Below, in pieces: positions 25,247 to 34,220 of a DNA stretch of 64,000 nt. The notes below the pieces were generated by a model. It worked only from the letters and a program-made list of their open reading frames with translations. It had not been told where the DNA came from and did no database searches. Source of the DNA: Candidatus Methanoplasma termitum (GTDB lineage Archaea > Thermoplasmatota > Thermoplasmata > Methanomassiliicoccales > Methanomethylophilaceae). A program made the position numbers and the translations under genes. The first letter of the stretch is position 1, and each line of letters begins with the position of its first letter. The stretch lies in NCBI RefSeq assembly GCF_000800805.1, contig NZ_CP010070.1:1-64000 (forward strand), read 5' to 3'.

Positions 25247-27477
25247 TGAATACGGATGTCGAAAGAGTTAATCTCAGAACGGATGGGATGACATGCGCCG
25301 CATGCTCCGCTTCAATTGAAAAAGCGATTCGGAAGTTAGATGGGATAGAGGAGGCCAACGCAAACTTCTCCAACAATGTGGTATCTGTGCTGTACGATCC
25401 GTCAAAGACGGGAAGGGAGCAGATAGCCGATGCGATAAGGAAGGCCGGTTATTTTGTTCTGGAGGATGATCCGGATGCCGTTGCGGAAAGAGAGCGTCTA
25501 AACGCAATAAGGACGAAAAAAGAACTGATAGTCGCAGTGGTTTTTGCGGTCCCTCTGTCCGTACTTGCGATGGGTCCGATGATCGGATTGAAAATCCCGC
25601 TGAGCGACGAGCCCGAGATATATTCGATCATACAACTCATATTGTGTATCCCGGTTCTGGTTGCGGGGAGCCGCTTCTATACTAAAGGATATCCAGCTCT
25701 GGCTATGGGGGCCCCCACCATGGACACGCTGATCGCATTGGGCACCACGGCCGCTGTGATCTACAGTTTGTACGGCACGGTACAGATTTTCTCGGGGGAA
25801 CCTCACTATCTGCATTCTCTGGTCTATGATTCCGCCGCAATGATCATCGCGTTAGTTTCCGTAGGGAAATATATCGAATCAAGATCGAAGGTCAAGACCA
25901 ATGACACTGTAAGAGGATTGCTTGACCTTGCGCCAGCCACCGCAAATGTGATCAGGGATGGAAAGGAAGTTTCCATTCCCGCAGATAAGGTTCTTCTCGG
26001 AGAAATAGTGATCATCAGACCTGGGGAGAGAATACCCGCAGACGGGATGATAATCGACGGTTCGTCGTCTATCGATGAGTCCATGCTCACCGGAGAGAGC
26101 ATGCCTATAAGCAGAGTGTCAGGCGATATGATTTACAGCGGCACAATGAACATCAACGGCAGTCTCAAGATGACCGCGGAGAAAACAGGCAGCGACACAG
26201 CGCTCTTCAAGATAGTCAGGATGATACAGGATGCCCAAGGTACCAAGGCGCCGGTGGCAAGGGTCGCCGACAAGGTGGCTGCCGTCTTTGTTCCGATTGT
26301 GATGTCCACTGCGGTGGCGGCGTGCCTGCTATGGATGCTTGGAGGCAGAAGTGTTGAGTTCTCTGTGTTGGTGTTGATCTCTGTGTTGGTGATCGCATGC
26401 CCCTGTGCGCTGGGACTTGCTACACCCCTTGCGGTGACGGTAGGGACAGGCAAGGCTGCCGAACACGGCATATTGTTCAAGAACGCGTCTGTGCTCGAAA
26501 GGTCAGGGAACATAACATCCGTTATTCTGGATAAGACCGGGACGCTGACCGAAGGAAGGCCCAGCGTCACCGGCATTGTGTCGAAGATCCCCGAAGCGGA
26601 GATGATAATGTTGGCAGCCTCGGCGGAAGCGAGGTCGGAGCATCCTCTGGCGAAGGCGATAGTCTCCTACGCCGAAGAGAAAGGAGTTGCCGTTTCAGTT
26701 GCATCGGATTTTACATCTGAGCCGGGAAGTGGCGTCAGATGCACAGTGGACGGAAAAGAGGTATCTGTTGGAAATGAAAGATTCACAGGCATCGATCTTG
26801 TCAGAGAAGGGATCCCGGACCTCTTTGCAGAAGAAAAGACCGTCATCGTCGTCGCCGTGAACGGAATATTCGCAGGAAGTTTTGCGATATCGGATAAGAT
26901 AAGGAATTCAGCATTGTCCGGTGTGACATCCCTAAAAGACATGGGAGTAAGGCCGATCATGGTAACTGGCGATTCGGAAGGCACTGCAAAAGCTATCTCA
27001 GGGGTCGCTGGAATTGAAGAGATACATGCAAGGGCCTTGCCCGAAGATAAACTGAACATCATCAAAGATCTGCAGGTCAAAGGAGAGAATGTCGCGATGG
27101 TCGGCGACGGGATCAACGATGCTCCCGCGCTTACTCAGGCGGACATCGGGATAGCGATCGGCTCCGGAACTGACATAGCCATCGGCGCAGCTGATGTTGT
27201 TATAATGGGCGACGATGTAAGGGGCGTGCCTGCAGCCGTGGAGATAGGAAGGGCAACACTCAAGAACGTAAAACAAAATCTTTTCTTAGCATTTTGTTAC
27301 AATGCGGTATGCATTCCGTTGGTGGCGGTGATTCTCCCATTCATGCTCGGTTCGGGGTCTGATGTGTTGATGCAGATGCCGATGCTTGCGGCAGCGGCGA
27401 TGTCGCTTTCCTCGATATCGGTAGTGACAAACGCACTGAGACTGAGAAGATTCAGACCTTTGAGCATGAAAGTGTGA
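25246..27477 (+). CDS. copA: Copper-exporting P1B-type ATPase CopA
   Basis: This 743-aa pump has one N-terminal HMA domain (GMTCAACSASIEKA), then the P1B membrane core. The transmembrane metal site is CPC (VIACPCALGLATPLA), the phosphorylation motif is LDKTGTLTEG, the actuator motif is DESMLTGESMP, and the hinge is GDGINDAPAL. The HP pair of the N-domain is present (SEHPLAKAI). CPC together with the C-terminal membrane motifs (YNAVCIPLVA...MAAAAMSLSSISV) fits Cu(I) export, subgroup P1B-1. It is co-transcribed with copZ. Confidence 0.95.
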   Translation: MNTDVERVNLRTDGMTCAACSASIEKAIRKLDGIEEANANFSNNVVSVLYDPSKTGREQIADAIRKAGYFVLEDDPDAVAERERLNAIRTKKELIVAVVFAVPLSVLAMGPMIGLKIPLSDEPEIYSIIQLILCIPVLVAGSRFYTKGYPALAMGAPTMDTLIALGTTAAVIYSLYGTVQIFSGEPHYLHSLVYDSAAMIIALVSVGKYIESRSKVKTNDTVRGLLDLAPATANVIRDGKEVSIPADKVLLGEIVIIRPGERIPADGMIIDGSSSIDESMLTGESMPISRVSGDMIYSGTMNINGSLKMTAEKTGSDTALFKIVRMIQDAQGTKAPVARVADKVAAVFVPIVMSTAVAACLLWMLGGRSVEFSVLVLISVLVIACPCALGLATPLAVTVGTGKAAEHGILFKNASVLERSGNITSVILDKTGTLTEGRPSVTGIVSKIPEAEMIMLAASAEARSEHPLAKAIVSYAEEKGVAVSVASDFTSEPGSGVRCTVDGKEVSVGNERFTGIDLVREGIPDLFAEEKTVIVVAVNGIFAGSFAISDKIRNSALSGVTSLKDMGVRPIMVTGDSEGTAKAISGVAGIEEIHARALPEDKLNIIKDLQVKGENVAMVGDGINDAPALTQADIGIAIGSGTDIAIGAADVVIMGDDVRGVPAAVEIGRATLKNVKQNLFLAFCYNAVCIPLVAVILPFMLGSGSDVLMQMPMLAAAAMSLSSISVVTNALRLRRFRPLSMKV

Positions 27478-27993
27478 GAAGAAGCAAGGGGAGTTGTAAA
27501 GGTCCCGGCCGAGGCCGGATTGTTGCGGTCATCCGTTGAGTCTTGCAAATGATCCGAAAACATCCTTAGGACGTACAGCGGAAAGTGTCAATCGACCAGA
27601 TTTTCTCTTTGACGCCTATCTCCGTTATTACAGGATCATTTTCGCCGCAGGGTTTTAACGCATTACTTTTTGCGATCTTCACTTACCTCCGAATATACAT
27701 GGCATTTCTACTATTTATAGTAAGGCTTTCGACAATTAACGTATTATTCGTACGAAATCATACGAATAACGTAGTTATGATAACCGTGGACATAGATTTT
27801 TGTGTAAAACGCTGATTTAACTGCAAAAAAGCAGATTCCACGGCAATGAGGGATTTGACAAACTCTCGCCGCCACGATGCTGACTGCTTAACATGACCGA
27901 ATTACATGCGGTAACGGATAAAAAAGCACTTCCGCAAATTGCTCTGAAAAGATATATCATCATAGTGAGCCCATAAGCAGGCAGGGCGATCCT
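27478..27993 (+). other. Gene-poor spacer with inverted repeats
   Basis: I find no credible coding region here. A GC-rich palindrome CCGGCCGAGGCCGG lies just after copA near 27504. A longer imperfect inverted repeat, which includes TTCGTACGAA at 27747-27756, spans 27739-27772. A TATA-like AGATATATCA near 27947 probably serves the QueG-like gene. Confidence 0.5.
27739..27772 (+). repeat. Inverted repeat, possible operator or hairpin
   Basis: ACGTATTATTCGTA and TACGAATAACGT face each other across 8 bp, with a 2-base bulge. No T-run follows, so a terminator is less likely. No adjacent gene is close enough to assign a role. Confidence 0.45.
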
Positions 27994-29046
27994 TTGGATT
28001 ATGCAGCGAGCATCAAAGAGCGGGCACTTCAGCTGGGGTTCAGTAAATGCGGTATTATTTCCGTTGATTCGGTAAGGGGATACAAAGAGAAGCTGGACGA
28101 AAGGATCGCCGAGTTCCCGGAATCTTCTGCGTTCTACAACAAATTCTATTCATTTGCGGACGTGCGTGAAAAGTTCTCTTGGGCAAGGTCCCTTGTCGTG
28201 TGTGTTTTTGATTATAATAATTACAAGATCCCGGAGAACGTTAGGGGGAGGATCGGGGCGATATATCTCTTCGACGGCCGGAGAGACAAGAATTCGGACG
28301 CATATCAGGCAAGAAATGAACTGACCGCATACATGGAAAGCATAGGGATCAGAGTTGCGGGCAAAGACGATCGGGACGTCACCGCCCTCCGATTCGCGGC
28401 GGAAAAGGCGGGACTCGGGAAGATAAGAAGGAATAATTTCTTCTATACCGAAAAAGGCTCGTGGAATTATATCGATGTGTTCGTCATCGATAAAGAGCTC
28501 GAACTGATTGAACAGTCATATCTGAAACAATGTCCGAAGGATTGCGACAAATGTATTCTCGCCTGTCCCACCCGGTCTTTGACGAGACCTTTAACGATGA
28601 ATCCTCTCAGGTGCGTGTCATATCTGACGGCAAGGGGAGGCGGTACGGTGGATCTTGTGGGAAATCCCGTTTCAAAAGAGATAGGGAAATGGATCTACGG
28701 ATGTGACGCCTGTCAGAGCGCATGCCCCTTCAACAAGAACCGCTTTACCGAAGATGCGGAATATCCGGGCTTGGCGGAAATGGCAGGCGATCTTTCGCCG
28801 GAGAAGATAATCGATATGGACGATGAGTATCTCCTGAACGTTGTTTTTCCTAAATTCAGGTATTTGGGGCCCGATAAAAAATGGGTCTGGAAAGTGAATG
28901 CATTGAATGCAATGAACAATGATTATCAAAAGATGTATGACGCACACATCATCAAATGTCTTGACGACCCGGATGAAAGAGTAAGGCGGATGGCGGAGTG
29001 GGTACGGTCAATACACAAAGATAAGAACGAATCGCCGTCCCCCTGA
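27994..29046 (+). CDS. QueG-like double [4Fe-4S] protein
   Basis: This 350-aa protein resembles the core of epoxyqueuosine reductase QueG, a cobalamin- and iron-sulfur-dependent enzyme. Two cluster motifs are visible: CPKDCDKCILACPTRSL (about 183-199) and GCDACQSACPFN (about 232-243), with the partner cysteine at NPLRCVSYL between them. The C-terminal HEAT-type segment is short. Archaea generally make archaeosine rather than queuosine, so the substrate is open. Salvage, or a different corrinoid-linked reduction, is possible. The start is TTG, because no in-frame ATG or GTG precedes a stop upstream. Confidence 0.75.
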   Translation: MDYAASIKERALQLGFSKCGIISVDSVRGYKEKLDERIAEFPESSAFYNKFYSFADVREKFSWARSLVVCVFDYNNYKIPENVRGRIGAIYLFDGRRDKNSDAYQARNELTAYMESIGIRVAGKDDRDVTALRFAAEKAGLGKIRRNNFFYTEKGSWNYIDVFVIDKELELIEQSYLKQCPKDCDKCILACPTRSLTRPLTMNPLRCVSYLTARGGGTVDLVGNPVSKEIGKWIYGCDACQSACPFNKNRFTEDAEYPGLAEMAGDLSPEKIIDMDDEYLLNVVFPKFRYLGPDKKWVWKVNALNAMNNDYQKMYDAHIIKCLDDPDERVRRMAEWVRSIHKDKNESPSP

Positions 29047-29096
29047 CCATTCCTCTGTTTTGGAAATGGGAAGTTTAAGGTCCGGCTTTCGCCGGC

Positions 29097-30179
29097 TCAG
29101 TTTAGTTGCTCGGAGCAGTACGGGCAGAACTTCGGTGTCTTCGGGAGACCGCCGAGATCCTCTCCGCAGTACGGGCAGTTCTTGAATGCTTTTCCGTTGC
29201 TTTTTCCGGCAGCTGCGGTCACAGGTGCTGCCTGCTGTCTCACCATCGGCGACGGCTGTCCGCAGGAGTTGCAGTATTTGTACGGATATTCATTCAATCC
29301 GCCGCATGTGGGGCACATGACCTTCGTAGGCTGCTGTCCCGGCTGCACGCCCTGAACAGGCTGCTGCTGAAGCTGCTGGTACATCTGTGGGAACAATAAC
29401 ATCCCCGCGCCCATTGCCGCACCTCCCGTTGAGTTCCCTATGGCATCCGCCATGCTCTCCATCACCTGGTACTTTCTGAAGGCCTCTCCGTTCTTGCTGC
29501 TGAACTGTAGGTAGTTGAACACTTTCGTTCTATCCTCGTCGGTGGTATCCACGGCGTTGATCTTCAGCGCGAGAAGCTCGATCCCTCTCTGTGCAAAGTA
29601 CGGTTCGATCAATATCTTGGTGTTGGTCGACGCCTTCTCCAAGTTGTTCATGATCGACATATAATACTGCGAGTTCAGCTGCTGGATTATCTGTTCGTTG
29701 ATGAAGCTCTTCATGAACGAATTGACGTCGCTGGTGGTGAAAGCGTTAAGTCCGCCTATGATCTGGGTGTAGAACACGGCAACGTCGTTCACCCTGAATT
29801 GGAAGTCTCCGTTTGCCATAAGGACGATGGGAACCTCGTACTCTTCGGCCGCTTTTATCATACCTCTGATGCCCCACTTGCCGTTGAACATCTTCAATGA
29901 TACGAAGACGATCCAAACTTTGAACGGGGTCTCCTTGAACCCAAGTGCCAGATTGTATAGTTTCGTCAGCCATGGGATGTTCGCCGATGTTACTACATGT
30001 CTTCCGGGTTCGAGGACCCCCATTAACTGGCCGTCCCTTATGAACAATGCCACCGCATGCTCCGGAACGGTGACGGAGGTGATGGTCCTGAGGTCATCCT
30101 GCTCCGATCTGTAAATAATGTCGTCAGGCCCCTGGTTGGCCCAGAATACTACGTTTGTTTTTTTGTCTGCCATTCTCAT
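29097..30179 (-). CDS. SPFH-domain protein with C-terminal zinc ribbons (YdjI-like)
   Basis: This 360-aa protein has an SPFH/Band 7-type domain of the virion-core/YdjI kind (about residues 30-240), a Gln/Pro-rich linker (QQLQQQPVQGVQPGQQP) and two zinc ribbons. The ribbons are CPTCG...YCNSCG and CPYCG...CPYCSEQL, the second at the extreme C-terminus. The N-terminus lacks a membrane helix. It is the last gene of a five-gene operon; its first ATG overlaps the previous stop (ATGA). The second ATG (30173) is better spaced from GAAGGTGA. Bacterial relatives sit with PspA-type membrane-stress genes, so a role at the membrane is inferred. Confidence 0.85.
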   Translation of the reverse strand: MRMADKKTNVVFWANQGPDDIIYRSEQDDLRTITSVTVPEHAVALFIRDGQLMGVLEPGRHVVTSANIPWLTKLYNLALGFKETPFKVWIVFVSLKMFNGKWGIRGMIKAAEEYEVPIVLMANGDFQFRVNDVAVFYTQIIGGLNAFTTSDVNSFMKSFINEQIIQQLNSQYYMSIMNNLEKASTNTKILIEPYFAQRGIELLALKINAVDTTDEDRTKVFNYLQFSSKNGEAFRKYQVMESMADAIGNSTGGAAMGAGMLLFPQMYQQLQQQPVQGVQPGQQPTKVMCPTCGGLNEYPYKYCNSCGQPSPMVRQQAAPVTAAAGKSNGKAFKNCPYCGEDLGGLPKTPKFCPYCSEQLN

Positions 30180-30712
30180 TCACCTTCTTTGAATCCTCTC
30201 ATTACTGTCTCGCGGCCGTTGTAGTCCTCTATGAGTTCGTCGAAGGTCATCTCTAATTCTCTCAGCGGGACCTTGATCTTAGTCTCGCCCGCATCGATCC
30301 TCTTGACCAGCGCTTTGGTCTCTTTTTTGAGCAGAGCGGCATTATCCATCAGCTTGGCGTCCCACTCGATCAATTCGTCGAGTTCGGACTCCATTATCTT
30401 GATCGCCGCATGGAATGCGCTGTAACCGTTGACGGCCTTCTTCACGTCTATGTAGTAGCGGTCGGCCTTCGCTCTGATCCTTTCGGTATCCCTCATAAGG
30501 TCCAGGTCGTTAACGGTCGCTCTCTGTATCGTGACAAGGTCGAGTTTCACTCTCTCAAGCACTCTCGCTACTTCCGTTCTTACCGCTCTGTCTTCCTCTC
30601 TGCGGAGGTTCTTGTCCTTATATCCTCTGTAAATGGGGATGTAATGGCCTATTCTCTCCACAAGGGACTGATTCTTTTTCATCTGACTTTCTATTGTATC
30701 ATCGATTGACAT
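30176..30712 (-). CDS. Coiled-coil protein of the SPFH operon
   Basis: This 178-aa soluble protein is highly charged and predicted to be mostly helical. Its motif IPIYRGYKDKNLRREEDR (about residues 24-41) recalls a family with P.Y.GY..K..RRE.D that occurs in bacteria beside SPFH and zinc-ribbon genes; I know of no assigned function. No membrane helix or metal motif is visible. It abuts the membrane-protein gene upstream (30713) and overlaps the SPFH gene by 4 bp, so it is part of the operon. It is not an obvious PspA/Snf7 homologue. Confidence 0.7.
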   Translation of the reverse strand: MSIDDTIESQMKKNQSLVERIGHYIPIYRGYKDKNLRREEDRAVRTEVARVLERVKLDLVTIQRATVNDLDLMRDTERIRAKADRYYIDVKKAVNGYSAFHAAIKIMESELDELIEWDAKLMDNAALLKKETKALVKRIDAGETKIKVPLRELEMTFDELIEDYNGRETVMRGFKEGE

Positions 30713-31078
30713 TTACTTTCCCCCTTTCTTTCCGTTCATCAGTGCGACCGCTATGATCACGACCGCCAAAACTATCAGGAATATCGCAATGAGTATTATA
30801 GGATCGATGTCCGTAAGCGTGAACAGCATTCCCATCAGGCCCACCATGGCAACGATTATTCCCACGACCAATTTGTAAGCGAATTCAGAAGGGCCGAATT
30901 TACTTTCGACCTTCGGATACATGAACGAAAAGGCAAATAGTGCGATGCCGAATATCAGCAGGGTCACCCACAATACGATCGATATGCCGTAATCTGTCAC
31001 GGCAAATATTATCAGTCCGACCGCCAGTGCGATAATGAAAGCACCCAGCAACGACGCCGACAATGTTCTGTTGTTCAT
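30713..31078 (-). CDS. Four-helix membrane protein of the SPFH operon
   Basis: This 121-aa protein is almost entirely hydrophobic, with four likely transmembrane helices (about 10-30, 33-54, 67-88 and 93-115), a short loop MYPKVESKFGPSEFA between the second and third, and a basic C-terminus NGKKGGK. I do not recognise the family. Its position directly before the coiled-coil and SPFH genes, with no gap, suggests that it is the membrane component of the system. Confidence 0.75.
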   Translation of the reverse strand: MNNRTLSASLLGAFIIALAVGLIIFAVTDYGISIVLWVTLLIFGIALFAFSFMYPKVESKFGPSEFAYKLVVGIIVAMVGLMGMLFTLTDIDPIILIAIFLIVLAVVIIAVALMNGKKGGK

Positions 31079-31096
31079 TTTTCTCCCTTCTTTTGT

Positions 31097-32650
31097 TTAT
31101 ATTATAACCATTTGTGATATATCCATTCTTCTGACGCGTTCAGGCACCAGTTTGCCGAATCCGCTTGGGACCTCGACGCGGCCGTTCCTGACATCGCAAG
31201 GTATGTAGATGAGTGATTTCACAATCGGATTGCTAAGCTTTAATTTATTGTCTTGGCTGGTCATAACGGCAAGATACTCGCTGACCAGCTTCTTTGCTTC
31301 TTTTTCCGTGCTCAACGGGACGACGACCTTTCTCGACCCAGGAGAGTTCTTCGCTACGCTCCCGGTAAGCTTCCCTATTCCTTCTCCGCCGCTGATGCTG
31401 GTCTCGGTCCCTTTTATACCAGAAAGTATACTGGATTCGGGTCTTATCGAGAATATGTCCGTGACCCCGCTCCTGGGATTGTTCAGGCATTGCTGGTCGA
31501 TAACGAAATCCGCGGGTATCAAAAGGTCCTCGGTGACCTCCACGCTCTTTTTCGCAAACAGAGCTCCAGTCTGGAAGCTGTACCTCAGGTCCACTTCCCA
31601 GAACGGGATAAGGTATTCTCCGGCGCCTGCGATTATAGGAAGCGTGCCGCCACCCTTTGCGTTGAGGACCTCTGCGAGATGACCCAGTATCTCATCGAAC
31701 CTGTCTTTGTTGCCAAGCAAGAATCCCCACTTCCCGGTCTTCTGGTAATCGAAACCGAATATCTTTTTGATGCTGTTCAGCACCTGCATGGGATCCTTTG
31801 ACACGCCTTTGGTGAGGAAACTTGCGATATCCGTGAGGATCTTGGCCTGTGTTATCTCCATGTCCAATGCCTGATACATTACGCCCAGCGTAAGGTCGGT
31901 ATTGATCGATGTTTTTACTTTCTCCAGCTGAGCACGGCCGTTCTCGAAGTACGAGATGCTGCCCATGCTGTCCCCGTTCAGCAGTTTCTCGCACCCGGTG
32001 CACATTCCAGCCAGCGCCTGGAAGCGATCAGCGGCGGGACCGTATCCTTTGATCTTCTTGAACGAAGCTGCAGCCTCGTTGAAATTGTTCGCCATCAGAA
32101 GGTATCTTCCCGGCTTGTCCTCCTGAAGCAGTTTCGTGTTGTTAATGAGCATCGCATACCCCGATGCCAACCCGTTCGCCGAGTCGATCAGAGCTTTTGA
32201 GGACTCATCCACAGCCAGAGGAGAAACGCTTTTCACCCTCGCATCGAATTCGAACGCTTTTGTCGAAGTATGGGAGGGGACAATGCCGCTGTCTGTCATG
32301 AATGGGAGCACGATGAGAGGGCTTGAAAGAAGCGAACTCACACCGAACTTATATTCTGAAAATTCAGCCTCCACTCTGGGCCTGATGTTGTTGTTGAAGA
32401 TGTTGTACCTTGCAACAGAGTCAACATTCTCGCTCTGTGCCATCGAGAAACCGCCCGGCAGGGTCCTGCTGATCCATGACTGTATCTGCCCCATCATCTG
32501 TTCCAGATATGCTTTCGAATCGACCCTTTGCTGGGACGTGCCGCAGCTTGAACATGTTATGTACGGGGAGTCCGACTCCAGCGCCTTTCTGTCCAGCGGG
32601 GCGCCGCAGTATTTACACCTCAACATAACGATATCGTCCAATCGGTTCAC
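31097..32650 (-). CDS. Zinc-ribbon protein of the SPFH operon
   Basis: This 517-aa protein begins with a TFIIB-type zinc ribbon (LRCKYCGAPL...YITCSSCG, about residues 10-37). The remaining ~480 residues are a mixed alpha/beta region I do not recognise, without a transmembrane helix. It resembles in layout the N-terminal zinc-ribbon partner of bacterial YdjI-type clusters. The GTG start overlaps the previous stop (GTGA). An ATG at 32626, directly before the ribbon, is the alternative start. A scaffold or sensor role is a guess. Confidence 0.7.
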   Translation of the reverse strand: MNRLDDIVMLRCKYCGAPLDRKALESDSPYITCSSCGTSQQRVDSKAYLEQMMGQIQSWISRTLPGGFSMAQSENVDSVARYNIFNNNIRPRVEAEFSEYKFGVSSLLSSPLIVLPFMTDSGIVPSHTSTKAFEFDARVKSVSPLAVDESSKALIDSANGLASGYAMLINNTKLLQEDKPGRYLLMANNFNEAAASFKKIKGYGPAADRFQALAGMCTGCEKLLNGDSMGSISYFENGRAQLEKVKTSINTDLTLGVMYQALDMEITQAKILTDIASFLTKGVSKDPMQVLNSIKKIFGFDYQKTGKWGFLLGNKDRFDEILGHLAEVLNAKGGGTLPIIAGAGEYLIPFWEVDLRYSFQTGALFAKKSVEVTEDLLIPADFVIDQQCLNNPRSGVTDIFSIRPESSILSGIKGTETSISGGEGIGKLTGSVAKNSPGSRKVVVPLSTEKEAKKLVSEYLAVMTSQDNKLKLSNPIVKSLIYIPCDVRNGRVEVPSGFGKLVPERVRRMDISQMVII

Positions 32651-33570
32651 CGTCTCATTACCATCATTGTCGCATTCATGCTTCTGATCTCCGCCTGCAG
32701 TCTGGCCTCCATTGCCCTCATCTCCTGCATGGCCTGCTCATGATAGCGTCTCGCTATCTCGTCGGATCTCCTTGAAATGGAAGAGTAGCAAGGCTTGCAA
32801 ACATAGACCGAATTATAGTCTGCCGGCGCTGATTTTAGGATATCATCATCAGACTGTCTCATGAACGGCGAGATCTCGCTCGACATAGCAAGGAAGTGGA
32901 CGCCTTCTCCGGTAGAAGGCCTTCCGCATATCCAGCATTTGACGGATTTGGAGTAGGCTTTCATGAGGTTCATGTCCTGCTGCCCGTCCTCTCCAAGCTG
33001 TTTGCGGCAGGTATATGCGTTCTGAAGCAGCTCAGCGGCCTTTTTCGGGTCCGACATAACAGCTCCGGCAGCAAGACTCTCGTACCCCCAGGCCTGCAGA
33101 TACAGGGCCTCTTTGATCCCCGTGTTGACCTGCAGTCCGACGATCTCGTTTATTTGTATCGAGTCGTTCCCTATCTTAGCCTGGTACCTTCTGGCTATGT
33201 CGAGGAATTTATTTCCTTTCTGCTCCAGGATCTCAGATGTATTTCCCTGTATCCTCCCCACTTGCATACGTTCCGCAAGCAGACTGCATTCCAGTGCGAC
33301 CCTTTCCGGATTTATCTCCGTCAATCCGAATTCGAACGGGCCGTTCGCTTTACCGAGGGTCGATGCAAGCCTCTCGTACCTGGCGGGATTATTATTGTCT
33401 AGACACGCATCTATCATGTCTATGTATATCCCCGCAAGGTTCGCATTCTTGCCGCCTTTCGCTATTGTCTTTTCGAAATTGCTCCTGGCCTTAGCGAACT
33501 CTTTCCTCTTTATCAGGTCCACGCCTTGGTCGAACAACTCGTCGCCGGATTTGAAAACACCGATTGCCAT
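32647..33570 (-). CDS. TPR-like protein with cysteine motifs, first gene of the SPFH operon
   Basis: From the ATG at 33570 this protein is 307 aa. Its N-terminal ~200 residues look like helical repeats (DELFDQGVDLIKRKEFAKARSNF is TPR-like). A CWICG...CKPC pair (about residues 219 to 264) could bind zinc, and the C-terminus is a charged helix (EQAMQEMRAMEARLQAEI). The frame stays open further upstream, but those residues are unlike coding sequence. A TATA-like TTTAATA about 35 bp before this ATG supports the shorter start. It is coupled to the zinc-ribbon gene by overlap. Function unknown. Confidence 0.7.
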   Translation of the reverse strand: MAIGVFKSGDELFDQGVDLIKRKEFAKARSNFEKTIAKGGKNANLAGIYIDMIDACLDNNNPARYERLASTLGKANGPFEFGLTEINPERVALECSLLAERMQVGRIQGNTSEILEQKGNKFLDIARRYQAKIGNDSIQINEIVGLQVNTGIKEALYLQAWGYESLAAGAVMSDPKKAAELLQNAYTCRKQLGEDGQQDMNLMKAYSKSVKCWICGRPSTGEGVHFLAMSSEISPFMRQSDDDILKSAPADYNSVYVCKPCYSSISRRSDEIARRYHEQAMQEMRAMEARLQAEIRSMNATMMVMRR

Positions 33571-33654
33571 TCTTATGCCTACGGGTGTATAAGTGGTGGT
33601 ATTAAATGTTCTTTTGTTCTGTCCCGCATCAATATGCGGTCGGATGGTTTGAGG
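33571..33654 (-). promoter_or_regulatory. Promoter region of the SPFH operon
   Basis: On the minus strand CATTTAATACC (around 33600-33608) could be the TATA element, giving a very short leader or a leaderless transcript for the gene starting at 33570. Confidence 0.35.
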
Positions 33655-33930
33655 GGAGGCAGCGTGACCTACGTATTCACTGTATCCAAGGGTACAAGCT
33701 ATCATCGGTCGTTGTGGACGAAACGGAGATGAGCCACGAGCAGGTAAGCTTAGAAGGTACACCGTCCGACCACACCACAGCGGTGAAGAGCGAGGTCTCG
33801 ACAGACGACGGCAACGACATCCTGTTGTGCATACTCGTGCTGGTCCCGATGCGGATCATCGCGGCCATGCCGGTATGGTTCGTATTCTTCTGCGGGAAGA
33901 AGCGAGTGCAGGTAAGCATTATAAAGCCAT
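33655..33930 (+). pseudogene. Frameshifted relic of a surface-protein C-terminus
   Basis: One frame reads GGSVTYVFTVSKG and, after a shift near 33693, the next reads GYKLSSVVVDE...PSDHTTAVKSEV. This follows the C-terminal module of the two giant surface proteins (GDSKTFTFAAKDGYTIVEVWIDG...MSNHTIQMKSVV), with G, Y, V, D and the S.HT...KS.V positions kept. A hydrophobic helix (NDILLCILVLV...VWFVFFCGKKR) follows, as in the intact proteins. No signal peptide or upstream part remains. I read it as a truncated, decayed member of that family. Confidence 0.6.
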
Positions 33931-34087
33931 TTCAGGAGGCACACCGCACCCCTCCTTTCAAACAAAAGTGCGATTACACGACTTACAATGATCGTGTATA
34001 CACCCGTCGCTAAAAGTTTGTCCGCGGCAGCTGTAAAGCGACAGAAAACATACACAACGTGCTCTTTTTTTACAGCACATTATGTGA

Positions 34088-34120
34088 TATTTCGATTATT
34101 ATGAGATAAATATCGAAATA
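34088..34120 (+). promoter_or_regulatory. Inverted repeat upstream of glnN, possible operator
   Basis: TATTTCGAT and ATCGAAATA form perfect 9-bp arms separated by 15 bp, about 100 bp before the glnN start and upstream of its TATA box. It is a candidate binding site for a nitrogen regulator; the regulator is not identified. Confidence 0.5.
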
Positions 34121-34190
34121 ACTCAAATAATTTCCAAATTTATTAGATATTTGTCTAATGAACATTTGAATTTATAATCATTTAGAAAGA

Positions 34191-34199
34191 TTTATTAAT
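34191..34199 (+). promoter_or_regulatory. TATA box of glnN
   Basis: TTTATTAAT is centred 26 bp before the ATG at 34221, preceded by a purine-rich BRE-like AGAAAGA. This spacing predicts a leaderless mRNA, and no ribosome-binding site precedes the ATG. Confidence 0.6.
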
Positions 34200-34220
34200 A
34201 TGAAATAGCACTCACCGCCT

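Noticed and set aside
27585-27815. 76-codon hydrophobic frame after copA
   Set aside because: No ribosome-binding site; it runs through the inverted repeat and lacks convincing coding character.
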